Counted from the first letter of the stretch, positions 16,756 through 26,530 are shown. The stretch: 64,000 nucleotides of DNA from Acetobacter thailandicus (GCF_011516655.1 NZ_WOSV01000007.1:1-64000), one strand, 5' to 3'. The notes: generated by a model from the sequence alone, not told the origin. Program-made: numbers and translations.

Positions 16756-17996
16756 GCCTCATCCTGTAAACTTGGTCGACGTAAGAAGGCGAGAGCCAGA
16801 GTAAGAAGCAGACCAATCGCTGCAAACGCCATAAAAATCATACGAAAACTACCAGTACTGTCATGAATAAGTCCTCCCAGCCAGGGACCAAACGCCGCAG
16901 CCGTCGAAATGAGACACATGGTTGCATAAAGTTCAAGATTATGACGCGTACCAAAATACTCAAGCAGTAGCATTGCACTGGCAACGTAAGATAAACCTAC
17001 CCCCAAGCCCATGGTAACAATAAAAACTCCAAGTGTAAGACTGCTCTGGGGCATAAGAAGAGTAGCCGAAGCCAGCATCAGCGCTGCTGTGGCTGCACCA
17101 GTCAGTATACGCCCGCCAGCAACACGACCAGCCTCACCAGCTATAAAAGCACCGGCAGCGGCAAGCAAAGCAACCATAGACATAATTTCAGCAGCATGTG
17201 TGGCTGATAAACCATGTTCGGTAAAATGCTTTACAGAAAAACTATGAAGTGTCGTGCTAATAGCAAGGCAGCCTGTATAAGCCGTAACAATAACCCAGAA
17301 AGCCGGTGAACGCAGGGCAGTTCTGGCAGGCCATCCGCGCTTGCGTATGGTATTATCATGCGCGATGTCAAAGGGAATGCCATGAACAATCAGTGCTGCA
17401 ATAATACTGCATAAACTCGTTGCAAGAGCACAAAACCACCAGAATGGTCGCCATCCATGCAACGTGCTGTTTATACCAATATATAAAAGTGGCCCTGCAA
17501 TTGACCCTAGTCCACCAATCCCAAAATATAACCCCATGGGGCGGCTTGATTGCTCAAACAGGTTCGCAACAACATATGTGCCCGGAACTGTACCTCCAAG
17601 TGTAAAGGCACAGCCTATAAGCAATGTGCCCAGATCATATTCAAACTTACTTACAGCCATTGCCAAAAAAGCAAAACCGGAAGCGAGAAGACACCCTGCA
17701 CTGATAAGCGTAGCTACAATGCCAAAATGTCTTATAGTAATTGCTGGCAAAGGGCTGATCAGCCCACAGGCAAGCCCCAGAAGAGTAAAGCCAAAACCTG
17801 CTTCGCTCCAGTTCAGGTGCAGGTCACTCACCATAGCAGGCAAAACAACGCCCAAAGCATTAAATGAGCCTGCCATGAGAAAAAAATATAATGCTGTAAC
17901 AGCAGCAAGAGCAAAATAACGTCGGGGTGCTGAAAGCGCTGCACGCTTTACAAGCGGTATCACAGTAAGATCTTCGCTGGAGACGGCAAGAGGCAT
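16752..17996 (-). CDS. MFS permease 2
   Basis: This permease of about 414 residues has twelve predicted membrane segments: FALAAVTALYFFLMAGSFNA, the LGLACGLISPLPAITIRHFG loop, GLYFGIGGLGSIAGPLLY and so on. It resembles the oxalate/monocarboxylate and CynX-like groups, so an organic acid is a fair guess as substrate. I prefer ATG 17996, which has GGAG 9 nt upstream, over the ATG at 18032. It is translationally coupled to the isochorismatase-type hydrolase. Confidence 0.82.
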   Translation of the reverse strand: MPLAVSSEDLTVIPLVKRAALSAPRRYFALAAVTALYFFLMAGSFNALGVVLPAMVSDLHLNWSEAGFGFTLLGLACGLISPLPAITIRHFGIVATLISAGCLLASGFAFLAMAVSKFEYDLGTLLIGCAFTLGGTVPGTYVVANLFEQSSRPMGLYFGIGGLGSIAGPLLYIGINSTLHGWRPFWWFCALATSLCSIIAALIVHGIPFDIAHDNTIRKRGWPARTALRSPAFWVIVTAYTGCLAISTTLHSFSVKHFTEHGLSATHAAEIMSMVALLAAAGAFIAGEAGRVAGGRILTGAATAALMLASATLLMPQSSLTLGVFIVTMGLGVGLSYVASAMLLLEYFGTRHNLELYATMCLISTAAAFGPWLGGLIHDSTGSFRMIFMAFAAIGLLLTLALAFLRRPSLQDEA

Positions 17997-18199
17997 GGGA
18001 CAAAGCTCCGCATCAGAAACCCCTCCTGACATAAAAGGAAGGGTGGGTTGTCCAAAATTCTGGCCATGAATATCGCAAAGACACGGCCAGCATCAGAAGA
18101 TGCTATGCCGTATCGGCAGAGATATTCTTGTATGAGAAGACCATATTATGTTCCGATTGTGCAATAAATAAATATCATTTATATCGACCATCTCCCCTG

Positions 18200-19213
18200 C
18201 TATTCCTCCGTAGCTTTATCAAGAGAATACCGACGCCATTCACGGGGGGTCATTTCATAGGTGTAGCGAAAACTGCGACTAAAATGTGCGGCATCATTAA
18301 ATCCCCATCGAAAACAAATTTCTGAGATGGAAAGATGAGCTGAATGAGGACTGGCGAGGTCATCATGGCATCGTGCCAGGCGTCGTTGCCGCAGGTACTG
18401 GCTAAAATTTTGCCCTGTGCTGGCAAAAAGCTTTTGCAAACTTCGTGGGGAAATACCGTGCTTACGTGCAACAGCAGTCATGGTCAGGTCAGGATCTGTA
18501 AGCTCTGATTCAATCAGCTGGCATAGGCTGTGCATAGCGGCAATACGTCTGTTAAATGGCCTGTCCCCCCCACCATAAGCAGGGTCACTGAGTACACAGC
18601 CTATCAAAAGCTCTGATAAGGAAAGCTCTATGGCTCGCAGCTGTCGGACATCCATAGCTTCAAGAGAGCCCCCCAGAGACTGTAGAAAGCCGGCAAGAAC
18701 CTGCCTTATTCCCGGTGACGGATCAAGCACACCAACGCGCAGAGGTGTAGGTGCGAGAAGACGAAAATGCAGAGCTAACCTGGGTAGCCTGACATACAGC
18801 ATTGAAAAAAATCGGGGGAGTGTCAGCACAGCATCAGTGGCCAGAGAGCCACAGGCAATCGATCCGGCACTGAAAGGCCAGCTTTTACCACCTGATTCCA
18901 ACATGGCAGCGGGAGCGCCTGCAGGGCCTTCTTCTGATAGCAGCAGGGCGAGCCATACACCATCTGTCTGGGCAGAGTAACGTCCGGCAATCCGCTGCGG
19001 CGATCCTGTCAGGCGAGTAATTTCGATACCCAGTGGTGTAACAACCTGAATAACGCGACCCACTGTGTTCTGACGCAGATCAAAACGGTGTTCAGTATTC
19101 ATCGTCGGAAGAAGAGTCGCTTCTGGTAACGACAGGCGTGCAAGCGTTTGACGCCATACATACGCAGCTGGCTGGTCTGTGTGATTTATAAGGTCAAAAG
19201 TCCATGGTTGCAC
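18200..19213 (-). CDS. AraC-family transcriptional regulator
   Basis: This 337-residue regulator has an N-terminal cupin-like effector domain of the AraC-binding type (about residues 25-190) and a C-terminal double helix-turn-helix: MTAVARKHGISPRSLQKLF and ISEICFRWGFNDAAHFSRSF, ending YEMTPREWRR. The start is GTG 19213, placed 8 nt after GAGGAT. It is divergent from the RutA-like operon across 142 nt containing an inverted repeat, so it most likely controls that operon and itself in response to a pathway compound. Confidence 0.88.
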   Translation of the reverse strand: MQPWTFDLINHTDQPAAYVWRQTLARLSLPEATLLPTMNTEHRFDLRQNTVGRVIQVVTPLGIEITRLTGSPQRIAGRYSAQTDGVWLALLLSEEGPAGAPAAMLESGGKSWPFSAGSIACGSLATDAVLTLPRFFSMLYVRLPRLALHFRLLAPTPLRVGVLDPSPGIRQVLAGFLQSLGGSLEAMDVRQLRAIELSLSELLIGCVLSDPAYGGGDRPFNRRIAAMHSLCQLIESELTDPDLTMTAVARKHGISPRSLQKLFASTGQNFSQYLRQRRLARCHDDLASPHSAHLSISEICFRWGFNDAAHFSRSFRYTYEMTPREWRRYSLDKATEE

Positions 19214-19255
19214 GGTGATATCCTCTCAATCAGCCGGGAGCATACAAATAAGCAT

Positions 19256-19290
19256 CACATTCAGACAAGAAACAGATTGGAACGAATGTG
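19256..19290. promoter_or_regulatory. Inverted repeat in the AraC/monooxygenase divergent promoter
   Basis: CACATTC at 19256-19262 and GAATGTG at 19284-19290 are perfect 7-bp inverted arms 21 nt apart, a helical spacing that would put both half-sites on one DNA face. It sits between the regulator start and the monooxygenase start, making it the best operator candidate here. Confidence 0.45.
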
Positions 19291-19355
19291 TAATATTTTC
19301 GTGGACTTTACAATCGGTTTGCGAAACGATTAGCCAGCTAAAAGGAGAAGGGCCC

Positions 19356-20465
19356 ATGCCCAGAATTTCATCGCCGGTATTTGATCTGCCCTCAGAAAAC
19401 GGAGGAAAGGATTTTGGTATTTTTATGCCGATTGCGAATGGTGGCTGGATACTCTCAACGACTGCACCAAAAATTGACGGATCGTATGAGTATAATCGTC
19501 GAGCCGCAGTGCTGGCTGAAGAAATTGGTCTTGATTTTATCATGTCGATGGCAAAATTTCGTGGGTATGGTGGCCTTAATCAGCAATGGGATATCTCGCT
19601 TGATTCTACTGTCCTGATGAGCGCGCTGGCCGCTCAGACAAAGCGTGTTAAGATATGGACGACTTTTCAGACACTGCTGCATAACCCTGCAGTTGTCGCG
19701 AAAATGATAACAACGCTTGACCAGGTAAGTAACGGACGAGCAGGCCTTAATGTTGTGCCTGGTGCTTTTAAAGATGAGTTTGCACAAATGGGTGCCTGGC
19801 CCGAAACACTTGGTCATGATGCTCGTTATGATTACGCCTCTGAATGGATGTCAGCCGTACGTCGCCTGTGGGAAGAAAAAGGCGAGATTTCTGCCAACGG
19901 TCAGTATATAAAACTCAATCATTGTATTTCTGAACCCAAACCCATTCAGAAACCCAGGCCTTTTGTAGTTGCTGCAGGGCAGTCTGAAAAAGGTATGGAT
20001 TTTGCTATTCATAATACAGATGCATTATTTATCGGCGGCCGAGATGATGCCGAAATGCGTGACATTAGTCAGAAGGCAAAAGAAAAAGCTAAGGCTGCCG
20101 GGCGCAGGTTACGCACTTACGCTATGGCTATTATCGTGCAGGAAGAGACTGACGCTAAAGCAGAAAATACAATGAATGTATTTCGTGAAGGCTTTGATGA
20201 GGAGGGTTTTCGTAACATGCTCCGCTCGTACGGAATGATAGATGCCGAAATTGGCAAAGAAAATGCAATGACCGCCAGAGCCAGAACAGGGTTTATGGCA
20301 CCTCATATTGCCGGCTCATCAGCCACCATCATTAAGCGGATCGAACAGGTTATTGATGAGACAGGTCTGGATGGTCTTATGCTGATTTTCCCTGATTATG
20401 AAAAAGGATTAAAAAATCTGGCAAAAGAGGTGTTACCAGCTCTGAGGGCACGGTACAGTGCATGA
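19356..20465 (+). CDS. RutA-family FMN-dependent monooxygenase (LLM class)
   Basis: This 369-residue bacterial-luciferase-like enzyme resembles RutA, which opens the uracil ring with a flavin peroxide: GIFMPIANGGWILSTTAP, DFIMSMAKFRGYGG, LTTLDQVSNGRAGLNVVPGA-type FMN-binding block, GAWPETLGHDARYDYASEW and VVAAGQSEKGMDFA all sit at the corresponding places. Relatives include HcbA1 and other C-N, C-S or C-Cl cleaving oxygenases, so uracil need not be the substrate. The start is ATG 19356 behind AAGGAGA. Its stop overlaps the M20 hydrolase start by 4 nt. No dedicated RutF-like flavin reductase gene is beside it; a general reductase may supply FMNH2. Confidence 0.85.
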   Translation: MPRISSPVFDLPSENGGKDFGIFMPIANGGWILSTTAPKIDGSYEYNRRAAVLAEEIGLDFIMSMAKFRGYGGLNQQWDISLDSTVLMSALAAQTKRVKIWTTFQTLLHNPAVVAKMITTLDQVSNGRAGLNVVPGAFKDEFAQMGAWPETLGHDARYDYASEWMSAVRRLWEEKGEISANGQYIKLNHCISEPKPIQKPRPFVVAAGQSEKGMDFAIHNTDALFIGGRDDAEMRDISQKAKEKAKAAGRRLRTYAMAIIVQEETDAKAENTMNVFREGFDEEGFRNMLRSYGMIDAEIGKENAMTARARTGFMAPHIAGSSATIIKRIEQVIDETGLDGLMLIFPDYEKGLKNLAKEVLPALRARYSA

Positions 20466-21733
20466 CAGACGCCCTGACACACCAGCTGGAGGCGCTCCTT
20501 AACCGTGATACGCTGCGTCAGCGTATTCTTGAGTTATGTCGTATTCCCTCTCCGCAGGGGTACGAACGCAAAGCCGGAGAATATATTGAACACTGGATGG
20601 CTGAAGAAGGCTTTCATCCCCGCCGTGTTTCAGCTGTGCCGGAACGTTTCCATGTTATAGGAAGTATTGGCGGATATGCACCGGCTGAGAAAAAAGCGCA
20701 TGACCTCCTGATTGCATCACATCTCGATACAGAGGGTGGACTTGACCCGAAGGAGGCACGCTGGTGTGTGTCTCCACATGCTACACCGGAAGAGCCTGTT
20801 GCGGAGCATGATGGTATTTTTACCGGTGCTGCGATTTCTAATGACCGTGGCCCCATGGCCTGTTTTTTAATGGCCGGCAGCCTGATTCAACAAGCAGGCA
20901 TAAAGCTGGCCGGACGGCTGCATATGGCGGCTTGTCCCGGTGAGATAGGCCCTGATCCGATTGATGAACGTGAAGGAGTAGCACAGTCGGGAAAAGATGT
21001 GGGAGCAGCTTATCTGCTGGCAAACGGCGGTATAGCTCCTGATTATATGATTGCTGCTGAAGGTACCGATTTTGCTGTAACGGCTCAGGGCGCGGGTTAT
21101 GCAATTTTTCGACTCAGCCTTTATGGCGAGCAAATTTTCACTCCTCTATTCAACTCAGATGCTCCTGTCAAAAACCACCCTAACCCAATTTACCGACTGG
21201 GTGAGGTAATTGAACGCCTTCATAACTGGGCACCAGAGTTTGAACGTGCTCACCGGTTCGAAACACCTTGGGGAACCACCATTCCTAAAGTGCAGATCGG
21301 CGCTATCAAAGGCGGTTTACCTTATAGCCTGGGGGGCGGCACAGGGGTATGCGCTCTGTATATCGAAGTCGGGCTTTCCGCCATTGATCGTGTGCAGGAT
21401 GTAAGGCGTGCTTTAGAAACTGTCATTAAGGATTCTGGCTCTTATGCACTTGAATGTGTTGCCTATCGTCAGGGAGCTGTTGCCAGCGAGCAGGAAGTCG
21501 CACCCTTACTGGAGGCTATTTCTGAAGCAACACAGGCTGTACGTCACACAAACCTGGAAGTAGCTGATCCTGTTTATGCCTCTATGTGGCGCGATCATAA
21601 TGTTTTTAATCGGGCGGGAATTCCTGCCGTAACTTTTGGACCGCGCCGCTGGCGACCAACACTTAATGATTTTGTGACGACAACGCTGCTTTACGCACAG
21701 ACAGCCATTAAAATTTGTGGTGTTGCTGCTTAG
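20462..21733 (+). CDS. M20-family metallo-amidohydrolase/peptidase
   Basis: This 423-residue zinc hydrolase belongs to the ArgE/DapE/carboxypeptidase G2 superfamily. Metal-site regions are ASHLDTE (His, then Asp), ISNDRGPMA (bridging Asp), CPGEIG (general base region, usually Glu-Glu, here Glu-Ile), and AAEGTDFAV. A lid domain sits in the middle (about residues 210-320). Because it is translationally coupled to the RutA-like oxygenase, it probably hydrolyses the amide or ureido product of that enzyme. The change at the usual second Glu deserves checking in a structural model. Confidence 0.83.
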   Translation: MTDALTHQLEALLNRDTLRQRILELCRIPSPQGYERKAGEYIEHWMAEEGFHPRRVSAVPERFHVIGSIGGYAPAEKKAHDLLIASHLDTEGGLDPKEARWCVSPHATPEEPVAEHDGIFTGAAISNDRGPMACFLMAGSLIQQAGIKLAGRLHMAACPGEIGPDPIDEREGVAQSGKDVGAAYLLANGGIAPDYMIAAEGTDFAVTAQGAGYAIFRLSLYGEQIFTPLFNSDAPVKNHPNPIYRLGEVIERLHNWAPEFERAHRFETPWGTTIPKVQIGAIKGGLPYSLGGGTGVCALYIEVGLSAIDRVQDVRRALETVIKDSGSYALECVAYRQGAVASEQEVAPLLEAISEATQAVRHTNLEVADPVYASMWRDHNVFNRAGIPAVTFGPRRWRPTLNDFVTTTLLYAQTAIKICGVAA

Positions 21734-21746
21734 GGAGACTTCATAA

Positions 21747-22571
21747 ATGAAAACAGCTTGCATTGAAGGTAATGTTATCGTCCGCCCCATGACGGCCAGA
21801 ATAGGAGCCGAAATTGAAGGTGTCGATCTGACATGCAGTTTGGAACTAAAGACGGTAAAAGAAATACGTGACGCACTTTTGCGCTACCAGGTCATTTTTT
21901 TTCGTGATCAGCCACTGTCACATGAGGATCATTTGCGCTTTGGGCGTTCCTTTGGCTCTCTGGCTATTCACTCAGGCGTATCAGGCCTGCCTGACTATCC
22001 TGAGGTTGTGGCTATTCACGCAGATGCGGATTCAAAATTTGTTGCCGGTGAAAACTGGCATTCAGACTTATCCTGCAATAATGAACCACCTCTTGGTAGT
22101 ATTCTAATGATGAACACTGTGCCTGATTATGGCGGTGACACATGTTTTTCATCAATGTATGCCGCTTATGAAGCTCTGTCTGAACCGATGCGTCACTTTC
22201 TGGATGGTCTGACAGCCATTCATGATGGAGAACATGTCTACCGCCCTATTGTCGGCAATAATGGAAAGACCTTTCCATGTAGTGAACACCCTATAGTGCG
22301 TACACACCCTGAAACCGGACGGAAATGCCTGTTTGTTAATCAGTCTTATACAACGCGCATTCCTCAGCTTTCAAAGCACGAAAGTGATGCTGTGCTGAGT
22401 ATGCTCTACCGCCACTGTATGGCGGCAGATTTTCAGGTACGTTTTCGCTGGCGACCTAATTCTGTGGCCTTTTGGGATAATCGGTGCACGCAGCATCAGG
22501 CGATATGGGACTATTACCCTGCGGTACGTTCTGGTTTTCGTGTGACCATCTCAGGCGATAAGCCTTTCTGA
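21747..22571 (+). CDS. TauD/TfdA-family Fe(II)/2-oxoglutarate dioxygenase 3
   Basis: This 274-residue protein is a textbook TauD-type enzyme: IGAEIEGVDLT, VIFFRDQPLSHEDHLRFGR, His105-x-Asp107 in ENWHSDLS, PDYGGDTCFSSMYAAY, and the distal His in WDNRCTQHQAIWDYYP, then Arg in GFRVTISGDKPF. GGGAGA precedes the ATG, 13 nt after the M20 gene. It is third in the RutA-like/M20/TauD/Rieske operon. Substrate unknown. Confidence 0.9.
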   Translation: MKTACIEGNVIVRPMTARIGAEIEGVDLTCSLELKTVKEIRDALLRYQVIFFRDQPLSHEDHLRFGRSFGSLAIHSGVSGLPDYPEVVAIHADADSKFVAGENWHSDLSCNNEPPLGSILMMNTVPDYGGDTCFSSMYAAYEALSEPMRHFLDGLTAIHDGEHVYRPIVGNNGKTFPCSEHPIVRTHPETGRKCLFVNQSYTTRIPQLSKHESDAVLSMLYRHCMAADFQVRFRWRPNSVAFWDNRCTQHQAIWDYYPAVRSGFRVTISGDKPF

Positions 22572-22596
22572 TACCTTTTTGCGATCTGGACTGACC

Positions 22597-23796
22597 ATGA
22601 CACATCCTATTCTGAATGATGCGTTATTTGACGCAATGAAAACCTCTGTTCTGCCGACAGAAGAGGCTGAAAGCCTGCCACCTTTGTGCTATACAGATGC
22701 TGAGTTTTATCAGTTTGAAAAAGAAGCTATTTTTTCAAAAGAATGGCTTTGTGTCGGACGTGAAACATGGGCAGCTCACCCTGGCGATTATTTCACCTCA
22801 TTTATAGCTGATGAACCATTGATTGTTGCCCGTGGACGAGATGGCGTCCTGAGGGCAATGTCGAGTGTATGCCAGCACCGTGCTATGCTGGTTGCTGAAG
22901 GGAGTGGTAAAGCCCGGGCATTTGTTTGTCCTTACCACCACTGGACCTACGCACTTGATGGCTCTCTGGCTTCTGCTCCGGCTATGGAAAAATCATGTAA
23001 ATTCCACAAAGAAAATTTTAATCTTCCAGTTTTTGCTCTCGAAATCTGGGAGGGCTTTGTTTTTATTAATTTTGATCAAAATGCAGCACCACTTGCACCA
23101 CGTCTTACAAAAGTCTCTGAAGTGCTGAAAGGATATAATCTTTCTCAAGCTGAAGGCGAAAAACCAACTGAGGAATTAAGTTACCCCTGGAACTGGAAAG
23201 TCATGTTTGAAAACAACAATGACGGTTACCATGCCAGTAAATTACATCAGGGGCCACTGCATGATTTCATTCCCAGTGAGCTGGCAGAATTTCCTGATGA
23301 CCTGCCTGATAATACGGCAGGATACTACCGCACAAACCGTACGCTACATCCTGATGCGGCTTTTAATGCTACACAACGAGCTGTTTTTCCGATTTTCCCT
23401 GACCTGACCGCTGATGAACGTCATCGTATGGTTTTTGCTAATGTTCCACCTACATTATCGCTGGTGATGACGACAGATTCTATCATTTATCTTATTCTTC
23501 GGGCTGATGGTCCTGAAAGTCATCGAGTAGATCAGGGGGTTCTGACTACAAAACAGGCAAAATCTGATCCGGCATATCAGCAAAAAATGGCAATGAGTTT
23601 TCTGGCGGCCAGCGAAATCATCGATCAGGATCTTCATGTTGATGAAATGGTCCAAATTGGTTTGCGCTCACGTTTCGCGCCGCGTGGACGATATTCATGG
23701 CAGGAAGGTGCACAACGTTTGTTTAATACCTGGCTGGTTCCTCGGTATTGTGACACATGGAACAAATTGAAACGTAAAGATTTTACAGAATTTTAA
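22597..23796 (+). CDS. Rieske non-heme iron oxygenase, alpha-type subunit
   Basis: This 399-residue oxygenase has a Rieske 2Fe-2S site (Cys-x-His in SVCQHRAML, then Cys-x2-His in VCPYHHWTY, 16 residues apart) and a mononuclear iron site in ENNNDGYHASKLHQGPLHDF. Such enzymes hydroxylate, demethylate or dihydroxylate aromatic or quaternary-ammonium substrates. I start at ATG 22597 rather than the upstream TTG. It ends the operon. The separate flavin/2Fe-2S reductase at 25570 is the obvious electron donor. No beta subunit is present, suggesting a homotrimer. Confidence 0.9.
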   Translation: MTHPILNDALFDAMKTSVLPTEEAESLPPLCYTDAEFYQFEKEAIFSKEWLCVGRETWAAHPGDYFTSFIADEPLIVARGRDGVLRAMSSVCQHRAMLVAEGSGKARAFVCPYHHWTYALDGSLASAPAMEKSCKFHKENFNLPVFALEIWEGFVFINFDQNAAPLAPRLTKVSEVLKGYNLSQAEGEKPTEELSYPWNWKVMFENNNDGYHASKLHQGPLHDFIPSELAEFPDDLPDNTAGYYRTNRTLHPDAAFNATQRAVFPIFPDLTADERHRMVFANVPPTLSLVMTTDSIIYLILRADGPESHRVDQGVLTTKQAKSDPAYQQKMAMSFLAASEIIDQDLHVDEMVQIGLRSRFAPRGRYSWQEGAQRLFNTWLVPRYCDTWNKLKRKDFTEF

Positions 23797-23815
23797 TCAG
23801 AAAGGTGTAATCAGC

Positions 23816-23846
23816 AAAAGGCAGGCAAGATATTGAACTGCCTTTT
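23816..23846 (+). terminator. Terminator of the RutA-like/M20/TauD/Rieske operon
   Basis: AAAAGGCAG pairs with CTGCCTTTT around a 13-nt loop; the T-rich 3' arm provides the U-tract. It starts 20 nt after the Rieske gene stop. Confidence 0.65.
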
Positions 23847-24288
23847 GACTATTTGTATTTATCTCATCAGATACACATCATTTCGAAGTCCCTGACCGTA
23901 GGTTAGGCTATATGAACGTCAGATGGAGTGGATTAAGCCGTTTTTTCCTCTGACGCACAGCATACCACGCGTGGATGACCTGCTGTTCTGAGAGGGATCG
24001 TTTATGTGCTCTGTAACGGACTTCAGTAGAAAAATGCTCCGAAAGCGTATGGTCCGCAATTCATATCGCCGCACGTTTCATCTTCTATCTTAAAAAATGA
24101 GTCCTGTGCCTAAATAGCAGAGCAGAAAACTCGCTTTTATTCTGATAAAATCATATCCATGCTCTTCAGACCGGAACATTGCGATCACCGCTCCAGTCTG
24201 AAAATTATTCTTCTGGCAACTTTCTCAACTCATCAGACTTAAAGTAATATTACCTTTAAGGCAGTCGTGTAAACTATACTACAGAGTC
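23847..24288 (+). pseudogene. Gene-free stretch with IS5-type transposase C-terminal relic
   Basis: Around 24021-24096 the plus strand reads RTSVEKCSESVWSAIHIAAR then FIFYLK, which matches the extreme C-terminus of IS5-type transposases (R-Y-E-K-C ... S-A-I-H-I-A-A ... F-W-L pattern). The rest has no readable frame. A very similar end is found on the minus strand near 42105-42290. Beyond this I see nothing in the stretch. Confidence 0.5.
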
Positions 24289-25365
24289 TCATGATTTACG
24301 ATTTTCAGGCAGGCTATCACGTCTTATTTTCATGTGCGCACCGACCACTCCATCAACAACCTGGGTTACACCCAAATCTCCTGAAACGGAAAGAAGAGAA
24401 TAGGCTTCATCAGAGGATAAACCTGTTTCTTTAAGCAATGATAACATATCGAGCGAAGCTTCTTTTGCCGCACGGTCAAGTGTGTCTCCAAAACCATGAA
24501 CAATGAAATATTCAGGAGTTTCCAGCAGAGGAGAACGAAAAGTGAAGTCCTTTCGTAATATGACCTGAAAAAGAACGTCCAAAGATGCTTCAATAGCTGT
24601 ACCACTAATTTCACCGTCGCCCTGGCTAATATGCGGGTCACCGATAGAAAACAGGCCACCATCAACCTGTACCTTATAATACATTGTCGCACCAGAACCT
24701 ATACGCCAGTTATCAATATTGCCACCATGCAGACCAGGCGGAACAGTACTCACTCTGCCAGCGACGTCAGGAGCAACTCCAGCAGTACCCAGATGAGGCC
24801 TTACTGGAACACGAACCCCCTTTAAGGCCGGCTGACGATCACACTCAGGGCAGCTATTGATACGCCCCGGCGTCAAATATTTTTCTTTTATATCATATGC
24901 ATAAACAGCATGAGCCATATTTGTTGCAGTATCAAGGTTATAAATAGTTACCCGTTCACGCTCCCCAAGTTCGCTATAAAGCTGCCCCCAATGTGCTGCG
25001 AGATTTGAACCGTAATGAAAGCGTGGCGTCATAGAGAGATAGCGTACTTCGATCATGTCACCAGGTTTGGCATCACGAATATAAATAGGCCCGGTCATCA
25101 GATGTACACCCGGAGTGCGATCAGCTTCAGGAATGGTTTTCCATATATGATGCATGGCGTCATCCATTAATAAATTGGGGTCATCACCAGCATGATGTGT
25201 CAGGGCTTCAGCCTGAATTAAATCTCCCGAGTTAATAATAACAGCCGGAGCAAGTGACGCATCAAAATAGCCCCAGTGAACATTATGTGGCGTCGCTTTA
25301 AGATGATGTAGGGCCTTTGGCTGACCAGATAAGCGGGTTATCCCTGAATCACACATAAAAACCAT
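24289..25365 (-). CDS. Acetamidase/formamidase-family amidohydrolase
   Basis: This 358-residue protein is of the FmdA/AmdA type, which hydrolyses short amides to acid and ammonia. Typical segments are NVHWGYFD, VHLMTGPIYIRDAKPGDMIE, GVRVPVRPHLGTAGVAPDV, PPGLHGGNIDN and FSIGDPHISQGDGEISGTAIE, the last carrying the metal-binding His and Asp. I start at ATG 25365, preceded by AGAGG, rather than the codon at 25407. It is a single gene, divergent from the reductase at 25570. It would release ammonia from an amide intermediate of the pathway. Confidence 0.87.
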   Translation of the reverse strand: MVFMCDSGITRLSGQPKALHHLKATPHNVHWGYFDASLAPAVIINSGDLIQAEALTHHAGDDPNLLMDDAMHHIWKTIPEADRTPGVHLMTGPIYIRDAKPGDMIEVRYLSMTPRFHYGSNLAAHWGQLYSELGERERVTIYNLDTATNMAHAVYAYDIKEKYLTPGRINSCPECDRQPALKGVRVPVRPHLGTAGVAPDVAGRVSTVPPGLHGGNIDNWRIGSGATMYYKVQVDGGLFSIGDPHISQGDGEISGTAIEASLDVLFQVILRKDFTFRSPLLETPEYFIVHGFGDTLDRAAKEASLDMLSLLKETGLSSDEAYSLLSVSGDLGVTQVVDGVVGAHMKIRRDSLPENRKS

Positions 25366-25569
25366 TAATATTACCTCTACACAGAAGTGGTTTTGATACC
25401 GGAACAATATCTGAGCTCATCATTATAGAAAGAAGATAATAAGCTGGAATTGTATCAGAGCGCCCATATCCTTAACACGCGCGCACAAGCCCTATTATGA
25501 TCTTGTTTTTGTAAGGAGGGATATGATTGTCAAAAGAACATTTTTTTTTCTCATACTGGTGAACTGCCA

Positions 25570-26526
25570 ATGACGAATTCAGTTTTACCAATGCGTGTCA
25601 CACGCATAACACCTCTTACTACACGGATTATAAGTCTGACGTTTGAGCCTGTATCAAAGCTTTCTTTGCCTCCTGTAGTAGCTGGTTCACATATTGATGT
25701 TCATATGCCAATACAGGGGGGGATTATTCGTCAGTATTCACTCACAAACACTCCTGGTTGCCAGACACATTATCAAATAGCAGTTCAGCGTGAAAATCAC
25801 GGCCGTGGCGGCTCATTATGGCTACATAATCAGGTTTCAGTGGGTGATATTCTCAATATTGGAATACCAAGAAACCTTTTTACTTTTTCTGAAATGGCAC
25901 CACATCATGTTCTGATAGCAGGTGGTATTGGTATAGTACCCATCTGGTCACTGGCTCGTGCGCTAATGCAACGTAGTTCAACATGGGAGTTACATTATGC
26001 CGCCCCCTCCCAAGCAGAAGCTGTGTTCTTCGATGATATCCTGATGCAATCAGGAAAACGTCTGACATCTTATTTTCCCAGCAATGGCCAACCTCGTTTA
26101 TCACTATCATCTCTGGCCAAAAATTGCCGGACAGATGCACATATTTATTGCTGTGGACCTAATCGTATGATGACAGACTTTGATATAAATTTTTCTTTTT
26201 TCCCTGAAATACAAAGACACAAAGAGCATTTCAGTGCTGTAGCAAATCCTGAAAAACATGATGGTTTTGAAGTAGTTTTGGCAAAAAGTGGCCGTAATAT
26301 TCATGTTAAATCTGATCAAACTATACTTGAAGCTTTACGTGAAGCTGGTATAAGCGCTGCTTTTTCGTGTTCAGAGGGAGTATGTGGTATGTGCGAAACA
26401 CGCATACTTGAAGGTGTTGCAGACCATCGTGATAGTGTTTTAACGGCTGATGAACAACGACGTGGTGAAACAATGATGATATGCTGTTCAGGCGTAAAAA
26501 CACCCCGTATTGTTCTGGATATATAA
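25570..26526 (+). CDS. Phthalate-dioxygenase-reductase/VanB-type oxidoreductase
   Basis: This 318-residue electron-transfer protein has three modules in order. The first is an FMN-binding barrel (IRQYSLTN; residues 1-100). The second is a NAD domain (VLIAGGIGIVPIWSLARAL; about 105-220). The third is a C-terminal plant-type 2Fe-2S ferredoxin (CSEGVCGMCETRILEG and the last Cys in MMICCSG). It passes electrons from NADH to a Rieske oxygenase, most likely the one at 22597. The ribosome binding site is weak. A TonB receptor follows 144 nt downstream. Confidence 0.88.
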   Translation: MTNSVLPMRVTRITPLTTRIISLTFEPVSKLSLPPVVAGSHIDVHMPIQGGIIRQYSLTNTPGCQTHYQIAVQRENHGRGGSLWLHNQVSVGDILNIGIPRNLFTFSEMAPHHVLIAGGIGIVPIWSLARALMQRSSTWELHYAAPSQAEAVFFDDILMQSGKRLTSYFPSNGQPRLSLSSLAKNCRTDAHIYCCGPNRMMTDFDINFSFFPEIQRHKEHFSAVANPEKHDGFEVVLAKSGRNIHVKSDQTILEALREAGISAAFSCSEGVCGMCETRILEGVADHRDSVLTADEQRRGETMMICCSGVKTPRIVLDI

Positions 26527-26530
26527 TACG

